Below, piece after piece: positions 46,022 to 53,328 of a stretch of 64,000 bases of DNA (its first letter is position 1; each line of letters starts with the position of its first letter). The DNA is from an alpha proteobacterium AAP81b (GTDB lineage Bacteria > Pseudomonadota > Alphaproteobacteria > Sphingomonadales > Sphingomonadaceae). The notes beneath the pieces are model-generated. The model ran no database searches, was not told the origin of the DNA, and saw only the letters and a program-made list of their open reading frames with translations. The translations under genes and the position numbers were made by a program. The stretch lies in NCBI GenBank assembly GCA_001295935.1, contig LJHX01000084.1:1-64000 (forward strand), in the 5' to 3' direction.

Positions 46022-46611
46022 TCATTCTCGCTAGCCAGAGCGCGGCGCGCACCGCGATGCTGACCGCCGCCGGCGTCGCGCATGTCGCGATCCCGGCGCA
46101 CGTCGACGAGACGTCGCTGCTCGAAGCGCTCGCCGCTGAAGGCGCGCCGGCGGAGCGTATCGCCGATGCCCTTGCCGAATTGAAGGCGCTCAAGGTGTCG
46201 CGCGGGCACCCGCAAGCGCTGGTGATCGGCGCCGATTCGGTCGTCGTCACCGCCGATGGCCGGCTGCTCGAAAAGCCTGGCAGCCGTGGGGCGGCGGCGG
46301 CGCAGCTGCGCGATCTTGCCGGCACGACGCATCGACTCGTCTCGGCGGCGGTCATCGCCGAGGCCGGGCAGGCGACCTGGCGTGCCGTCGGCGCCGCTCG
46401 GCTGACGATGCGCGCCTTGTCCGAGGCCTTCATCGCCGCCTATCTCGACGCCGAGGGCGAGGCGGTGTGGGGCTGTGTGGGCAGCTATCGCATCGAAGGC
46501 CGGGGGGCGCAGTTGTTCACGAATATCGTCGGCGACCAGTTCACCATCCGCGGCCTGCCGCTGCTCGCGCTGCTCGGTCAACTCCGCGTCAAGGGGGTGC
46601 TGGCGGCATGA
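46018..46611 (+). CDS. maf: Maf nucleoside triphosphate pyrophosphatase
   Basis: Maf proteins hydrolyse non-canonical or canonical nucleoside triphosphates to monophosphates and are tied to septum control. The 197-residue protein has IILASQSAARTAML at the N-terminus, VIGADSVVV, the KPGSRGAAAAQLRDLAGTTH motif and DQFTIRGLP. The GTG at 46018 overlaps the ppsR stop and the aroE ATG overlaps its end. The hemE-side arrangement is conserved in alphaproteobacteria. Confidence 0.93.
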   Translation: MIILASQSAARTAMLTAAGVAHVAIPAHVDETSLLEALAAEGAPAERIADALAELKALKVSRGHPQALVIGADSVVVTADGRLLEKPGSRGAAAAQLRDLAGTTHRLVSAAVIAEAGQATWRAVGAARLTMRALSEAFIAAYLDAEGEAVWGCVGSYRIEGRGAQLFTNIVGDQFTIRGLPLLALLGQLRVKGVLAA

Positions 46612-47435
46612 CCCCGCCCATGCCCCCCGTCGCCGGCGTCATCGGTTGGCCGGTCGCCCATTCGAAATCGCCGCGCATTCACCGCTTCTGGCTCGAAAAA
46701 CTCGGGATCGACGGCGACTACAGCCGCTTCCCCGTCGCCCCCGAGCGTCTCGGCGACTTCGTCGGCGCGCTGCCGGCGATGGGCTTGCGCGGCGTCAACG
46801 TCACCATTCCCCACAAGATCGCGGTGCTCGATCTCGTCGACGATATCGACGACAGTGCCGCCTTTGCCGGCGCCGCCAACACGCTCAAAGTCTTCGACGA
46901 TGGCCGCATCGGCGCCGCCAACACCGATATCGACGGCATCCTTGGCCCCTGTTCGGACCTCGGCATCGAAGGCCGCGAGGTGATCATCCTCGGTTCCGGC
47001 GGCGCGGCGCGGGCGGCGGCGATGGCGGCGCGCGGTCTGCGCGCCGGCTGGGTGACGATCATGGCGCGCAACATGGACACGGCCACCGACCTGCTTCGCG
47101 CCACCGGCCAGCCGGGAACCGTGCTGCAATGGGGCGGCCCGCTGCCGCCATCGCCCGAGGCGCGGCTGCTGTTCAATGCCACCAGCCTCGGCATGGCCGG
47201 CCAGCCGCCCCTCGATCTCGACCTGTCGGCATTGCCGCCCGACTGCACGGTATTCGACGCGGTTTACGTGCCCCTCGAAACCCCGCTGCTTGTCGCCGCG
47301 CGCGCCCGCGGCCTTGCCACCATCGATGGCCTGACCATGCTCATCGGCCAGGCGGCGCTGGCCTTCGAGATCTTCTTCGGCACCGCGCCGCCGCGCCAGC
47401 ACGATGCCGAACTCCGGGCACTGCTGACGCGATGA
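46608..47435 (+). CDS. aroE: shikimate dehydrogenase
   Basis: AroE reduces 3-dehydroshikimate with NADPH in aromatic amino acid synthesis. The 275-residue protein has GVIGWPVAHSKSPRIH (shikimate site), NVTIPHKIAVLDL with the catalytic Lys, the NADPH motif LGSGGAARAAAMA, and FNATSLGM near the C-terminus. ATGA overlap with maf. The coaE ATG overlaps its end in the same way. Confidence 0.96.
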   Translation: MTPPMPPVAGVIGWPVAHSKSPRIHRFWLEKLGIDGDYSRFPVAPERLGDFVGALPAMGLRGVNVTIPHKIAVLDLVDDIDDSAAFAGAANTLKVFDDGRIGAANTDIDGILGPCSDLGIEGREVIILGSGGAARAAAMAARGLRAGWVTIMARNMDTATDLLRATGQPGTVLQWGGPLPPSPEARLLFNATSLGMAGQPPLDLDLSALPPDCTVFDAVYVPLETPLLVAARARGLATIDGLTMLIGQAALAFEIFFGTAPPRQHDAELRALLTR

Positions 47436-48019
47436 AGCGCACCACCGTCATCATCGGCCTCACCGGCTCGATCGGCATGGGCAAATCGACCGTGGCCGCC
47501 ATGTTCCGCAAGCTCGGCGTGCCGGTCTTCGACGCCGATGCCGAGGTCCGCCGCGTCCAGGGCCCCGGCGGCCGCGCGCTCGCCGCGATCGAAGCCGCCT
47601 TCCCCGGCACGACTCACGAAGGCGGTCTCCACCGCGACCGCCTCGGCGCCGCGGTCTTCGGCAACCACGCGGCGCTGCGCACCCTCGAGCGCATTCTCCA
47701 CCCCCTCGTCGGCGAAGCGCAATCGGCCTTCCTCCAGGCACACCGCCGCCGCCGCGCGATCGTCCTCGATGTGCCTTTGCTCTTCGAAAAAGGCGGCTGG
47801 CGGCATTGCGACCTGACCGTCGTCGTTTCGGCACCCTACCGCGTGCAACGGGCGAGGGTGCTGGCGCGGCCGGGGATGACGCGCGCCAAGCTCGCCGGCA
47901 TCCTGAAGGCGCAAATGCCCGACCGCGAGAAGCGTGCCCGCGCGGATGTGGTGATCGAAACCGGCCGTGGTCGCCGCGAGACCTGGCTTGCCGTGCGGCG
48001 GCTGGTCGCTTCCCTTTAG
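47432..48019 (+). CDS. coaE: dephospho-CoA kinase
   Basis: CoaE phosphorylates dephospho-CoA in the last step of coenzyme A synthesis. The 195-residue protein has the P-loop GLTGSIGMGKST near residue 10, DADAEVRRVQGPGG and VLDVPLLFEKGGW, all typical. It overlaps aroE by four bases. A family A repeat and an AT-richer region follow, separating it from dnaQ, which normally lies close by in related genomes. Confidence 0.95.
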   Translation: MKRTTVIIGLTGSIGMGKSTVAAMFRKLGVPVFDADAEVRRVQGPGGRALAAIEAAFPGTTHEGGLHRDRLGAAVFGNHAALRTLERILHPLVGEAQSAFLQAHRRRRAIVLDVPLLFEKGGWRHCDLTVVVSAPYRVQRARVLARPGMTRAKLAGILKAQMPDREKRARADVVIETGRGRRETWLAVRRLVASL

Positions 48020-48037
48020 AATGGCGAAGGAAAAAGG

Positions 48038-48072
48038 GCCTCCGGCGGGAAGGGGCTGAGCCCCTTCACCCA
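48038..48072 (-). repeat. family A palindromic repeat, copy A7
   Basis: Reverse-orientation copy (GCCTCCGGCGGGAAGGGGCT, then GAGCCCCTTCACCCA) directly after coaE; it marks the left side of the AT-richer segment. Confidence 0.8.
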
Positions 48073-48084
48073 CTTTCCTTGGTT

Positions 48085-48168
48085 GGGGCGACCGTTCTCG
48101 CTTTCGGTCTGAGGGACCGAAGCCACCTTACCTGCGAGGTTGGCAGGACCGAAAAAAGAAAGGCGACA
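48085..48168 (+). promoter_or_regulatory. structured leader upstream of a Trp-containing mini-ORF
   Basis: The stretch holds two stems: TCGGTC/GACCGA (48104-48120 region) and CCTGC/GCAGG (48130-48147 region), ending in a purine-rich GAAAAAAGAAAGG that can serve as a ribosome-binding site. I recognise no riboswitch class. Confidence 0.35.
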
Positions 48169-48225
48169 ATGTCGATTGTAAACCTAACTCGCGACCGCTC
48201 CTGGTGGCCAGCGATCGTTCGCTAA
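48169..48225 (+). CDS. 18-residue mini-ORF with tandem Trp
   Basis: ATG at 48169 codes for MSIVNLTRDRSWWPAIVR. The tandem tryptophans and upstream AAAGAAAGG recall attenuator leader peptides. There is no trp gene nearby, so it may be an orphan leader or chance. The region 48226-48499 downstream has no rightward gene before 48500; it has a hairpin-like GGGGAT/ATCCCC at 48416-48429. Confidence 0.25.
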   Translation: MSIVNLTRDRSWWPAIVR

Positions 48226-48297
48226 ATAAGCTCCAAAAGTCATGCCGTCAATAGACGAAGCGGGATAAATCATCGGGCTGGCTTACGGCTTAATCAG

Positions 48298-48408
48298 TCA
48301 AGTGATGATGACGCCATTAAAGCCACACTGAGATATGCCTTCCTCAGTCGTCCCAAAGTACTGGGTAGTACCGCAGACAACAATCTTGGGACCACCTGAA
48401 ACACGCAT
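48298..48408 (-). CDS. possible 36-residue peptide gene
   Basis: A minus-strand ORF reads MRVSGGPKIVVCGTTQYFGT and continues with TEEGISQCGFNGVIIT. Its codons look coding-like, and it has two cysteines. No ribosome-binding site is clear and the in-frame region upstream reaches a stop near 48439. It may be a fragment of a longer lost gene or a small peptide. The function is unknown. Confidence 0.25.
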   Translation of the reverse strand: MRVSGGPKIVVCGTTQYFGTTEEGISQCGFNGVIIT

Positions 48409-48499
48409 CAAACATGGGGATGTATCCCCTTCACATAGTTAACAGTTGACTCGTTGCGGGCACGGCTCATCGCTAGGCTGGAAGTTGCTAGAGAGCGCC

Positions 48500-49435
48500 A
48501 TGGCCGTTGTCCGTCACCGTATCGAGTATTCAGCGGCAGACGTGCCGCTGGAACAGGTGATTGAGGCGCTTCAGGCTCAGGCGCTCCTATTGAGCGAGGG
48601 CGTCGCGGCAATGTCCGCTGCCGCTCCTGGTTCAGAGTATCGCATCGTTTCCATCACCGTTTCTGAGATCAAAGCGGGTTCGCTTCTCATTGACCTTTTG
48701 ATCGAACTTTATGGAATTTATCAGAAAGACGTTGACGCAAAGGTAATCGGTGGCCTAGAATCTCTAACGGGAGTTGATGCGCCGCCAGAATACGAAGCCC
48801 TTGTTACACTATTTATGCTGGGCGTCACTTTTTATGTGGCACTGGCAGCTTATAGCTTTGTTCGTAAGAAAAAGAAAGAGCTGCCGGACCGGCCGCTGCA
48901 TATCGAAGGAGATTACAACACTGTTATCATGATCATTGCCGACAAGCTCACTCTCACCAGAGATGCGGTTGACGCCCTACTGGCAGAGCGGCTTCCACAA
49001 TCGCGGATGCGCAGCCTCGTGAAGCCGGTTTCTGACTTTTTCCGGCCGGCAAAGCGGCAGCCGGGCTCCGTCATTAAGGCGCCCGGCGTGACCGTTGGTC
49101 CTGAGTCCATTGGACAGTTCCCGATTGATGCAGACCTAGAGGGCGTCGGGGATACGGAAATTGTGAACATGCCCGATACGCTGATTGAGATAAGAGCAAC
49201 CGATAGGGACCGGGCAAAGCAAGGCTGGGCAGCTAGGGTCATCGATAATCCGGATATGCCGGATAAGCGCTATCCTATGGGCTTGTACCCTACTGTAGAT
49301 GCAGAGGCTTTGGCTGCGCTTGAGACGGTTCGGGCGGATTTGGCGGTGGAGATGGTGAAGGACGCCGACGGGTCGTTCCGGCCTAAGCGATTGCATCTGC
49401 TGGCATACAGGGAAGTTCCAAATGACAATGCTTGA
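48500..49435 (+). CDS. hypothetical membrane protein in AT-richer segment
   Basis: The 311-residue product has an N-terminal soluble domain (residues 1-95; EIKAGSLLIDLLIELYG), one membrane helix (about residues 97-118), a basic KKKK stretch and a soluble C-terminal half. I recognise no catalytic motif. Codon use (many ATT, GAA, CTT, GTT) is clearly AT-richer than in neighbouring genes, so recent acquisition is likely. The ATG at 48500 follows GAGAG. The 3' end overlaps a broken small ORF. Confidence 0.7.
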   Translation: MAVVRHRIEYSAADVPLEQVIEALQAQALLLSEGVAAMSAAAPGSEYRIVSITVSEIKAGSLLIDLLIELYGIYQKDVDAKVIGGLESLTGVDAPPEYEALVTLFMLGVTFYVALAAYSFVRKKKKELPDRPLHIEGDYNTVIMIIADKLTLTRDAVDALLAERLPQSRMRSLVKPVSDFFRPAKRQPGSVIKAPGVTVGPESIGQFPIDADLEGVGDTEIVNMPDTLIEIRATDRDRAKQGWAARVIDNPDMPDKRYPMGLYPTVDAEALAALETVRADLAVEMVKDADGSFRPKRLHLLAYREVPNDNA

Positions 49436-49552
49436 GGAGGCCCGCGACAAGGGCGACCTAGAGCCGTTCGTCGCCGAGCGGGAAGTCTAGGGCAGCTCGC
49501 TGGCGATGCCGACAGGGCGGAGGCCGTCACTCGCCTTCTGAATGCGTTTGCC
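49422..49552 (+). pseudogene. broken small ORF (frameshifted)
   Basis: The frame from ATG 49422 reads MTMLEEARDKGDLEPFVAEREV and stops at 49490. The other frame at once continues GQLAGDADRAEAVTRLLNAFA. Joined, the two parts make a short acidic helical protein with RxKGxLexFVAERE followed by GDxxR, a pattern I have seen in small hypothetical proteins. A frameshift near 49487 is the simplest explanation. Confidence 0.4.
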
Positions 49553-49576
49553 ATCGATACATGCGCGAAAAGAAAG

Positions 49577-49611
49577 CGGGTGAAGGGGGTCATCCCCTGC
49601 CCGCCGGAGGC
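49577..49611 (+). repeat. family A palindromic repeat, copy A8
   Basis: Forward-orientation copy (CGGGTGAAGGGGGTCATCCC, then CTGCCCGCCGGAGGC) between the AT-richer segment and dnaQ; its GGAGG is 40 bases from the dnaQ start, too far to act as a ribosome-binding site. Confidence 0.75.
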
Positions 49612-49651
49612 CCACTTCTCTCCGCCCCGCAACAACGCTACAGCCCCGCCC

Positions 49652-50317
49652 ATGCGCGAAATCGTCTTCGACACCGAAACCACCGGCATCTTTCCCGGCG
49701 ACGGCCATCGCATCGTCGAGATCGGCGCCATCGAGATGATCGACCGCATCGTCACCGGCCGCAGCTTCCACAGCTATATCGACCCCTGCCGGCCGATGCC
49801 CAAGGATGCCCAGGCGGTGCATGGCCTGAGCAGCGATTTCCTCACCGGCCAGCCGATCTTCGAGATGGTCATCGACGATTTCCTTGCCTTCATCGGCGAG
49901 GATCCGCTCGTCGCGCACAATGCCGTCTTCGACATGGAGTTCCTCAACTGGGAGCTGAAGCGCATCAAGCGCCCGGTCATCCCGCATTCGCGCGCCATCG
50001 ACACCCTCGAGCTCGCCCGCAAGAAGCATCCTGGCGGCAAGAACACCCTCGACGGCCTGTGCGCGCGCTACAATATCGACCTCAGCGCCCGCACCAAGCA
50101 TGGCGCGCTGCTCGATGCCGAGCTGCTGGCGCGCGTCTATGTCGAGCTGACCGGCGGCCGCCAGATCGGTTTCGACCTCGCCACCGCCGCCGCCACCGAG
50201 GCGATCGTCGCCGAAACCATCGTCTTCGTCGCGCGCGACCATCGCGCCACCCCCGCCGAGATCGAGCGCCACGCGACGTTTCTGGCGACGCTCAAGGACC
50301 CGGTCTGGCTGCACTGA
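49652..50317 (+). CDS. dnaQ: DNA polymerase III epsilon subunit
   Basis: DnaQ is the 3'-5' proofreading exonuclease of the replicative polymerase. The 221-residue protein starts MREIVFDTETTG (ExoI motif DTETTG), with HNAVFDMEFLN (ExoII) and HGALLDAELLA (ExoIII, HxAxxD). The ATG at 49652 is chosen because it gives the normal N-terminus; an upstream in-frame ATG at 49580 lies in a repeat. It lies near the putative origin on the rightward strand. Confidence 0.96.
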   Translation: MREIVFDTETTGIFPGDGHRIVEIGAIEMIDRIVTGRSFHSYIDPCRPMPKDAQAVHGLSSDFLTGQPIFEMVIDDFLAFIGEDPLVAHNAVFDMEFLNWELKRIKRPVIPHSRAIDTLELARKKHPGGKNTLDGLCARYNIDLSARTKHGALLDAELLARVYVELTGGRQIGFDLATAAATEAIVAETIVFVARDHRATPAEIERHATFLATLKDPVWLH

Positions 50318-50428
50318 TGCCCGGACCGTCGTGCGGCGGGTGACCCGCGATTGACCCGCCCGGGGCACAGGCCTAGTCCCGCCGCCGCCACGGCCCTATG
50401 TTACAGTTTTGGGGATGAGGAGAAGCGC

Positions 50429-51028
50429 ATGGACATTCGCATTTCGGGGCACCAGGTCGATACCGGCGCCGCCTTTGCCGAGCATGTCCGCGAGCGCCTC
50501 GGCGCCATGGTGGCGAAATATTTTCCCCGCGCGATATCGGCCAAGGTCACCCTTGGCCCCGGCCCCTATGGGCATTTTTCCTGCGACATCGTCATGCATG
50601 TCATGGCCGACATCATCCTCAAGGGCTCGGGGCGCGATGCCGAGGCCAACCCCGCTTTCGACGCCGCCGCCGGCCGCATCGACAAGCAGCTGCGCCGCTA
50701 CATGCGGCGATTGAAGGACCGCCATGGCCCCGGCGGCAAGAGCGATGCGGTCGCCGACCCCGCCTTCGAGCCGGTGTCGCTCGACAATGCCGAGTACAAG
50801 GTGTTCGCGCCGCTGCCCGACGACCAGGAGCCCGAGGGCGACTCCCCCGTCGTCATCGCCGAAACCCGGGTCGACATTCCGCGCGCCAGCGTCGGCGACG
50901 CGGTGATGATGCTCGACCTCAGGAACACCAACGCGCTGCTGTTCGTCAATTCGGCGAGCGGCGACCACAATATGGTCTATCGCCGCGACGATGGCAGCAT
51001 CGGTTGGGTGGAGCCGCGCCGGTCATGA
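50429..51028 (+). CDS. hpf: ribosome hibernation promoting factor, long form
   Basis: Long HPF joins 70S ribosomes to 100S dimers in starvation. The 199-residue protein has the N-terminal S30AE domain (MDIRISGHQVDTGAAFAEHVRERL...) and the C-terminal dimerisation domain (ETRVDIPRASVGDAVMMLDLRNTNALLFVNS...NMVYRRDDGSIGWVEP), so it is of the long type. The start has GAGGAG upstream. It is coupled to ptsN by an ATGA overlap, a common pairing. Confidence 0.95.
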   Translation: MDIRISGHQVDTGAAFAEHVRERLGAMVAKYFPRAISAKVTLGPGPYGHFSCDIVMHVMADIILKGSGRDAEANPAFDAAAGRIDKQLRRYMRRLKDRHGPGGKSDAVADPAFEPVSLDNAEYKVFAPLPDDQEPEGDSPVVIAETRVDIPRASVGDAVMMLDLRNTNALLFVNSASGDHNMVYRRDDGSIGWVEPRRS

Positions 51029-51486
51029 ACTCGATCGGTTTCGGCGACCTGGTCGCCGCGGTGTTGCCGGCGCTTGCCGTCGGCGACAAGCCGGCGCTGT
51101 TCGGCGCGCTTGCCGAGGCGGCGGCCGCCGCCACCGGCCTGCCGGCCGATCTCATCCTCGCGCGGCTGCAGGAGCGCGAGCTGCTGGGCAGCACCGGCTT
51201 CGGGGACGGCACCGCCATTCCTCACGCCCGCATCGCCGATCTGCCGCGCGTCACCGCGCTGGTGGCGCGGCTGGCGCCGCCGGTCGACTACGGCGCGCTC
51301 GATGGCGGTCCGGTCGATCTCGTCGTGCTGCTGCTCTCGCCCGAGGGCGCCGGCGCCGACCATCTGAAGGCGCTGGCGCGGATCAGCCGGACCCTGCGCT
51401 CGCCCGCGGCGGTGGCGGGGCTGCGTGCCGCTGGCGACGAGGCGGCGTTGCGCGCGGCGCTGGGTGGCCTGGCGCAGGCGGCCTGA
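51025..51486 (+). CDS. ptsN: PTS IIA-like nitrogen regulatory protein
   Basis: The 153-residue EIIA-Ntr protein has the phospho-accepting His67 in GTAIPHARI. Such proteins link nitrogen and carbon status through phosphotransfer from EI-Ntr/NPr. It overlaps hpf by four bases and is followed after one base by the DUF1491 gene. The length is normal. Confidence 0.93.
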   Translation: MNSIGFGDLVAAVLPALAVGDKPALFGALAEAAAAATGLPADLILARLQERELLGSTGFGDGTAIPHARIADLPRVTALVARLAPPVDYGALDGGPVDLVVLLLSPEGAGADHLKALARISRTLRSPAAVAGLRAAGDEAALRAALGGLAQAA

Positions 51487-51487
51487 G

Positions 51488-51820
51488 GTGGCGCCGCCGC
51501 CGCGGCTGGCGAGCGATTTCAGAATTGGGGTGCTGATGCGGCGGGTAAGCGCCGCCGGCGGCTTCGCGACCATCCTCGCCCGCGGCGACGCCACCGCCGG
51601 CAGCATTGCCATCGTGACCCGCGATTCGGGCGGTGACGAGCGCCTGCTGGCGCCGGTGATGGCGCTCGCCGGCGGGCATGACTGGGTGGAGCTCGCGGCC
51701 GGCGAGGCGATTCCCGCCTGGATCGAACGCGCCCGCGGCCGCGACCCCGATCTTTGGGTGGTCGAACTGGATATCCCGGACGCCGCACGGTTCGTCGCCG
51801 AAACGCTCGGGCCCGATTGA
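51488..51820 (+). CDS. DUF1491 family protein
   Basis: The 110-residue protein starts at GTG 51488 and follows ptsN directly. It shows the DUF1491 pattern: SDFRIGVLMRRVSAAGGFATILARGD at the N-terminus, RDPDLWVVELDIPDAARFVAETLG at the C-terminus. The family is restricted to alphaproteobacteria and has no known function. The repeated gene order hpf-ptsN-DUF1491 suggests a shared regulon. Confidence 0.85.
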   Translation: MAPPPRLASDFRIGVLMRRVSAAGGFATILARGDATAGSIAIVTRDSGGDERLLAPVMALAGGHDWVELAAGEAIPAWIERARGRDPDLWVVELDIPDAARFVAETLGPD

Positions 51821-51838
51821 CCCGGCGCTGTAACATAA

Positions 51839-51998
51839 GGTTCAGCTTGTCGCGTGGAAGCGTTGCCCGTGGGCGGGCGGCGCGACGTTGAACCGAAGCG
51901 GACCGGACCGGGCTTCAGCCCAGCCAAGGGTGGCAGTTCTCCAACGGAGAGTCCCCGCCCGAAGCGGACCCGGAAAAGGCCGTGCACGATGGCTGGGC
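51839..51998 (+). promoter_or_regulatory. structured 5' leader of SleB-type gene (candidate RNA element)
   Basis: Stem GGTTCA-GTCGCG / CGCGAC-TGAACC pairs 51839-51854 with 51881-51894. GCCCAGCC (51918-51925) can pair with GGCTGGGC (51991-51998), directly before the ATG at 52000. The 12-base direct repeat CCGAAGCGGACC occurs at 51893 and 51959. No known riboswitch is matched. Confidence 0.5.
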
Positions 51999-51999
51999 A

Positions 52000-52698
52000 A
52001 TGACCCTCACCACCGTAATCTCCACCGCACGGTCCTTTGGCGGGACGGGCGGTACCCTGGCCCGGATCGGGTTGCTGGCGGCAGGCGCGTTTTTGCTCGT
52101 CGCCGCCGGTGCTCCTCAGAACCCCGCGACTGTGTCGCCGGTTTCCATCGTTTCGTCGCAAATTTCGTCCTCGCAAATCGTTGAATCGCCTGGCGCTTCG
52201 TCCATTGCCGTCGTTGCGCCGGCCGAAGCCGCCACCATCGTAACCCCCGAGGCTGCCGCGGCGTTTGCCCAGGATGATGATGTCGTCGCCCGCCCCGCCA
52301 CCCTGTCGGCGCTGGTCGCCGACATGAGCGCCGGCAAGCTCGAACGCGACCGCCAGCAGCGCTGCCTCGCCGCCGCGGTCTATTTCGAAGCCCGCGGCGA
52401 GCCGCTCGAGGGCCAGCTCGCCGTTGCCCAGTCGATCGTCAATCGCGTCGAATCGGGGCGTTTCGCCGATACCGTTTGCGGCGTCATCACCCAGCCCGGC
52501 CAGTACAGCTTCCGCCTGCGCGCCACGCCGCGCGATGGCCGCGACTGGGAAATCGCCCAGGCGATCGCCGCCATCGCCATCAAGGACCTGTGGGCCGAAG
52601 TCGCGCCGCGCGCCGTCGCCTTCCACGCCGTCCGCGTCAGCCCCGGCTGGCGGATGACCCGCGTCGCCACCATCGGCCGCCACGTCTTCTACCGCTAA
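52000..52698 (+). CDS. cell wall hydrolase, SleB family
   Basis: The 232-residue protein has an N-terminal hydrophobic anchor or signal (about residues 22-37), a low-complexity linker rich in Ser, Val and Ala, and a C-terminal Hydrolase_2 (SleB-type) domain: AAAVYFEARGEPLEGQLAVAQSIVNRVESGRF, where the Glu in YFEARGE is catalytic, then GVITQPGQYSF. It likely cleaves peptidoglycan glycan strands. Translation may be affected by the structured leader, whose last stem ends two bases before the ATG. Confidence 0.9.
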   Translation: MTLTTVISTARSFGGTGGTLARIGLLAAGAFLLVAAGAPQNPATVSPVSIVSSQISSSQIVESPGASSIAVVAPAEAATIVTPEAAAAFAQDDDVVARPATLSALVADMSAGKLERDRQQRCLAAAVYFEARGEPLEGQLAVAQSIVNRVESGRFADTVCGVITQPGQYSFRLRATPRDGRDWEIAQAIAAIAIKDLWAEVAPRAVAFHAVRVSPGWRMTRVATIGRHVFYR

Positions 52699-52700
52699 CT

Positions 52701-52757
52701 CTTCTCCGCTCCCGCTTGCGGGGAGTCGCAGACGGCGCGCAGCGGCTGGGGGAGGGA
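52701..52757. repeat. family C palindromic repeat, copy C2
   Basis: It starts CTTCTCCGCTCCCGCTTGCG and matches the first half of C1 in hisH closely. It lies between the SleB-type gene and mmcB. Confidence 0.7.
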
Positions 52758-52785
52758 AGGGTCTCGCCACGAGCCGACCCTTGCC

Positions 52786-52800
52786 GTTCCCACTCTGTTC
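52786..52800. promoter_or_regulatory. LexA box upstream of mmcB
   Basis: GTTCCCACTCTGTTC is a perfect match to the alphaproteobacterial LexA consensus GTTC-N7-GTTC and ends 15 bases before the mmcB ATG. It predicts SOS induction of mmcB. Confidence 0.85.
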
Positions 52801-52815
52801 CGGCAGAGTGTGTCG

Positions 52816-53292
52816 ATGGCCAGCCAGCCACTCGCCCCCCTCACCGCTCCCGACGTCGTTCGCGGCGTCTCGCGCTGGCTGGTCCGCGCCGGCGTCGCGC
52901 CGCTCGCCGAAGTACCGCTCGGCTGCGGCCGCCGCGCCGATATAGTCGGGCTCGGCGGCGACGGCCGGCTGACGCTCGTCGAGATCAAGGTCAGCCTCGC
53001 CGACCTGCGCGGCGACCGCAAATGGCCCGAGTATCTCGATTGGTGCGACCGCTTCTTCTGGGCCGTGCCGGCGGGCTTTCCGCTCGGCGATTTCGACACG
53101 CCGGCCTTTCGCCCCGAAGCGACGGGGCTGCTGGTCGCCGACCGTTTCGACGCCGAGCAGCTCCGCTCCGCCCCCTGGCACGGCCTGGCGCCGGCGCGCC
53201 GCAAGGCCGAAACCCTGCGCTTCGCCCGGCGCGCGGCGCTGCGCGTCGCGGCGATGCTCGATCCCGAGGCGGCGTTTGAGATCAGCGATTGA
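52816..53292 (+). CDS. mmcB: MmcB family DNA repair protein
   Basis: MmcB is a small protein with a nuclease-like core that Caulobacter uses in translesion and mitomycin C repair. The 158-residue protein has the PD-(D/E)xK-like strand arrangement: CGRRADIVGLGGDGRLTLVEIKVSLADLRGDRKWPEYL, with VEIK as catalytic acid/lysine. The ATG at 52816 follows a LexA box by 15 bases, which agrees with SOS control known for this gene. A GTG at 52810 is an alternative start. Confidence 0.9.
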   Translation: MASQPLAPLTAPDVVRGVSRWLVRAGVAPLAEVPLGCGRRADIVGLGGDGRLTLVEIKVSLADLRGDRKWPEYLDWCDRFFWAVPAGFPLGDFDTPAFRPEATGLLVADRFDAEQLRSAPWHGLAPARRKAETLRFARRAALRVAAMLDPEAAFEISD

Positions 53293-53328
53293 AGGCCCTT
53301 CCCCGAAAGGCCCCCTGTCGCCCCCCGA

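Noticed and set aside
48085-48440. tmRNA, tRNA or another known structural RNA in the AT-richer gap
   Set aside because: I could not find an acceptor stem, a TPsiC-like arm or a tag-peptide frame.
51488-51999. Glycine or cobalamin riboswitch before the SleB-type gene
   Set aside because: GGAGAG is present, but the other conserved blocks of those classes are missing.
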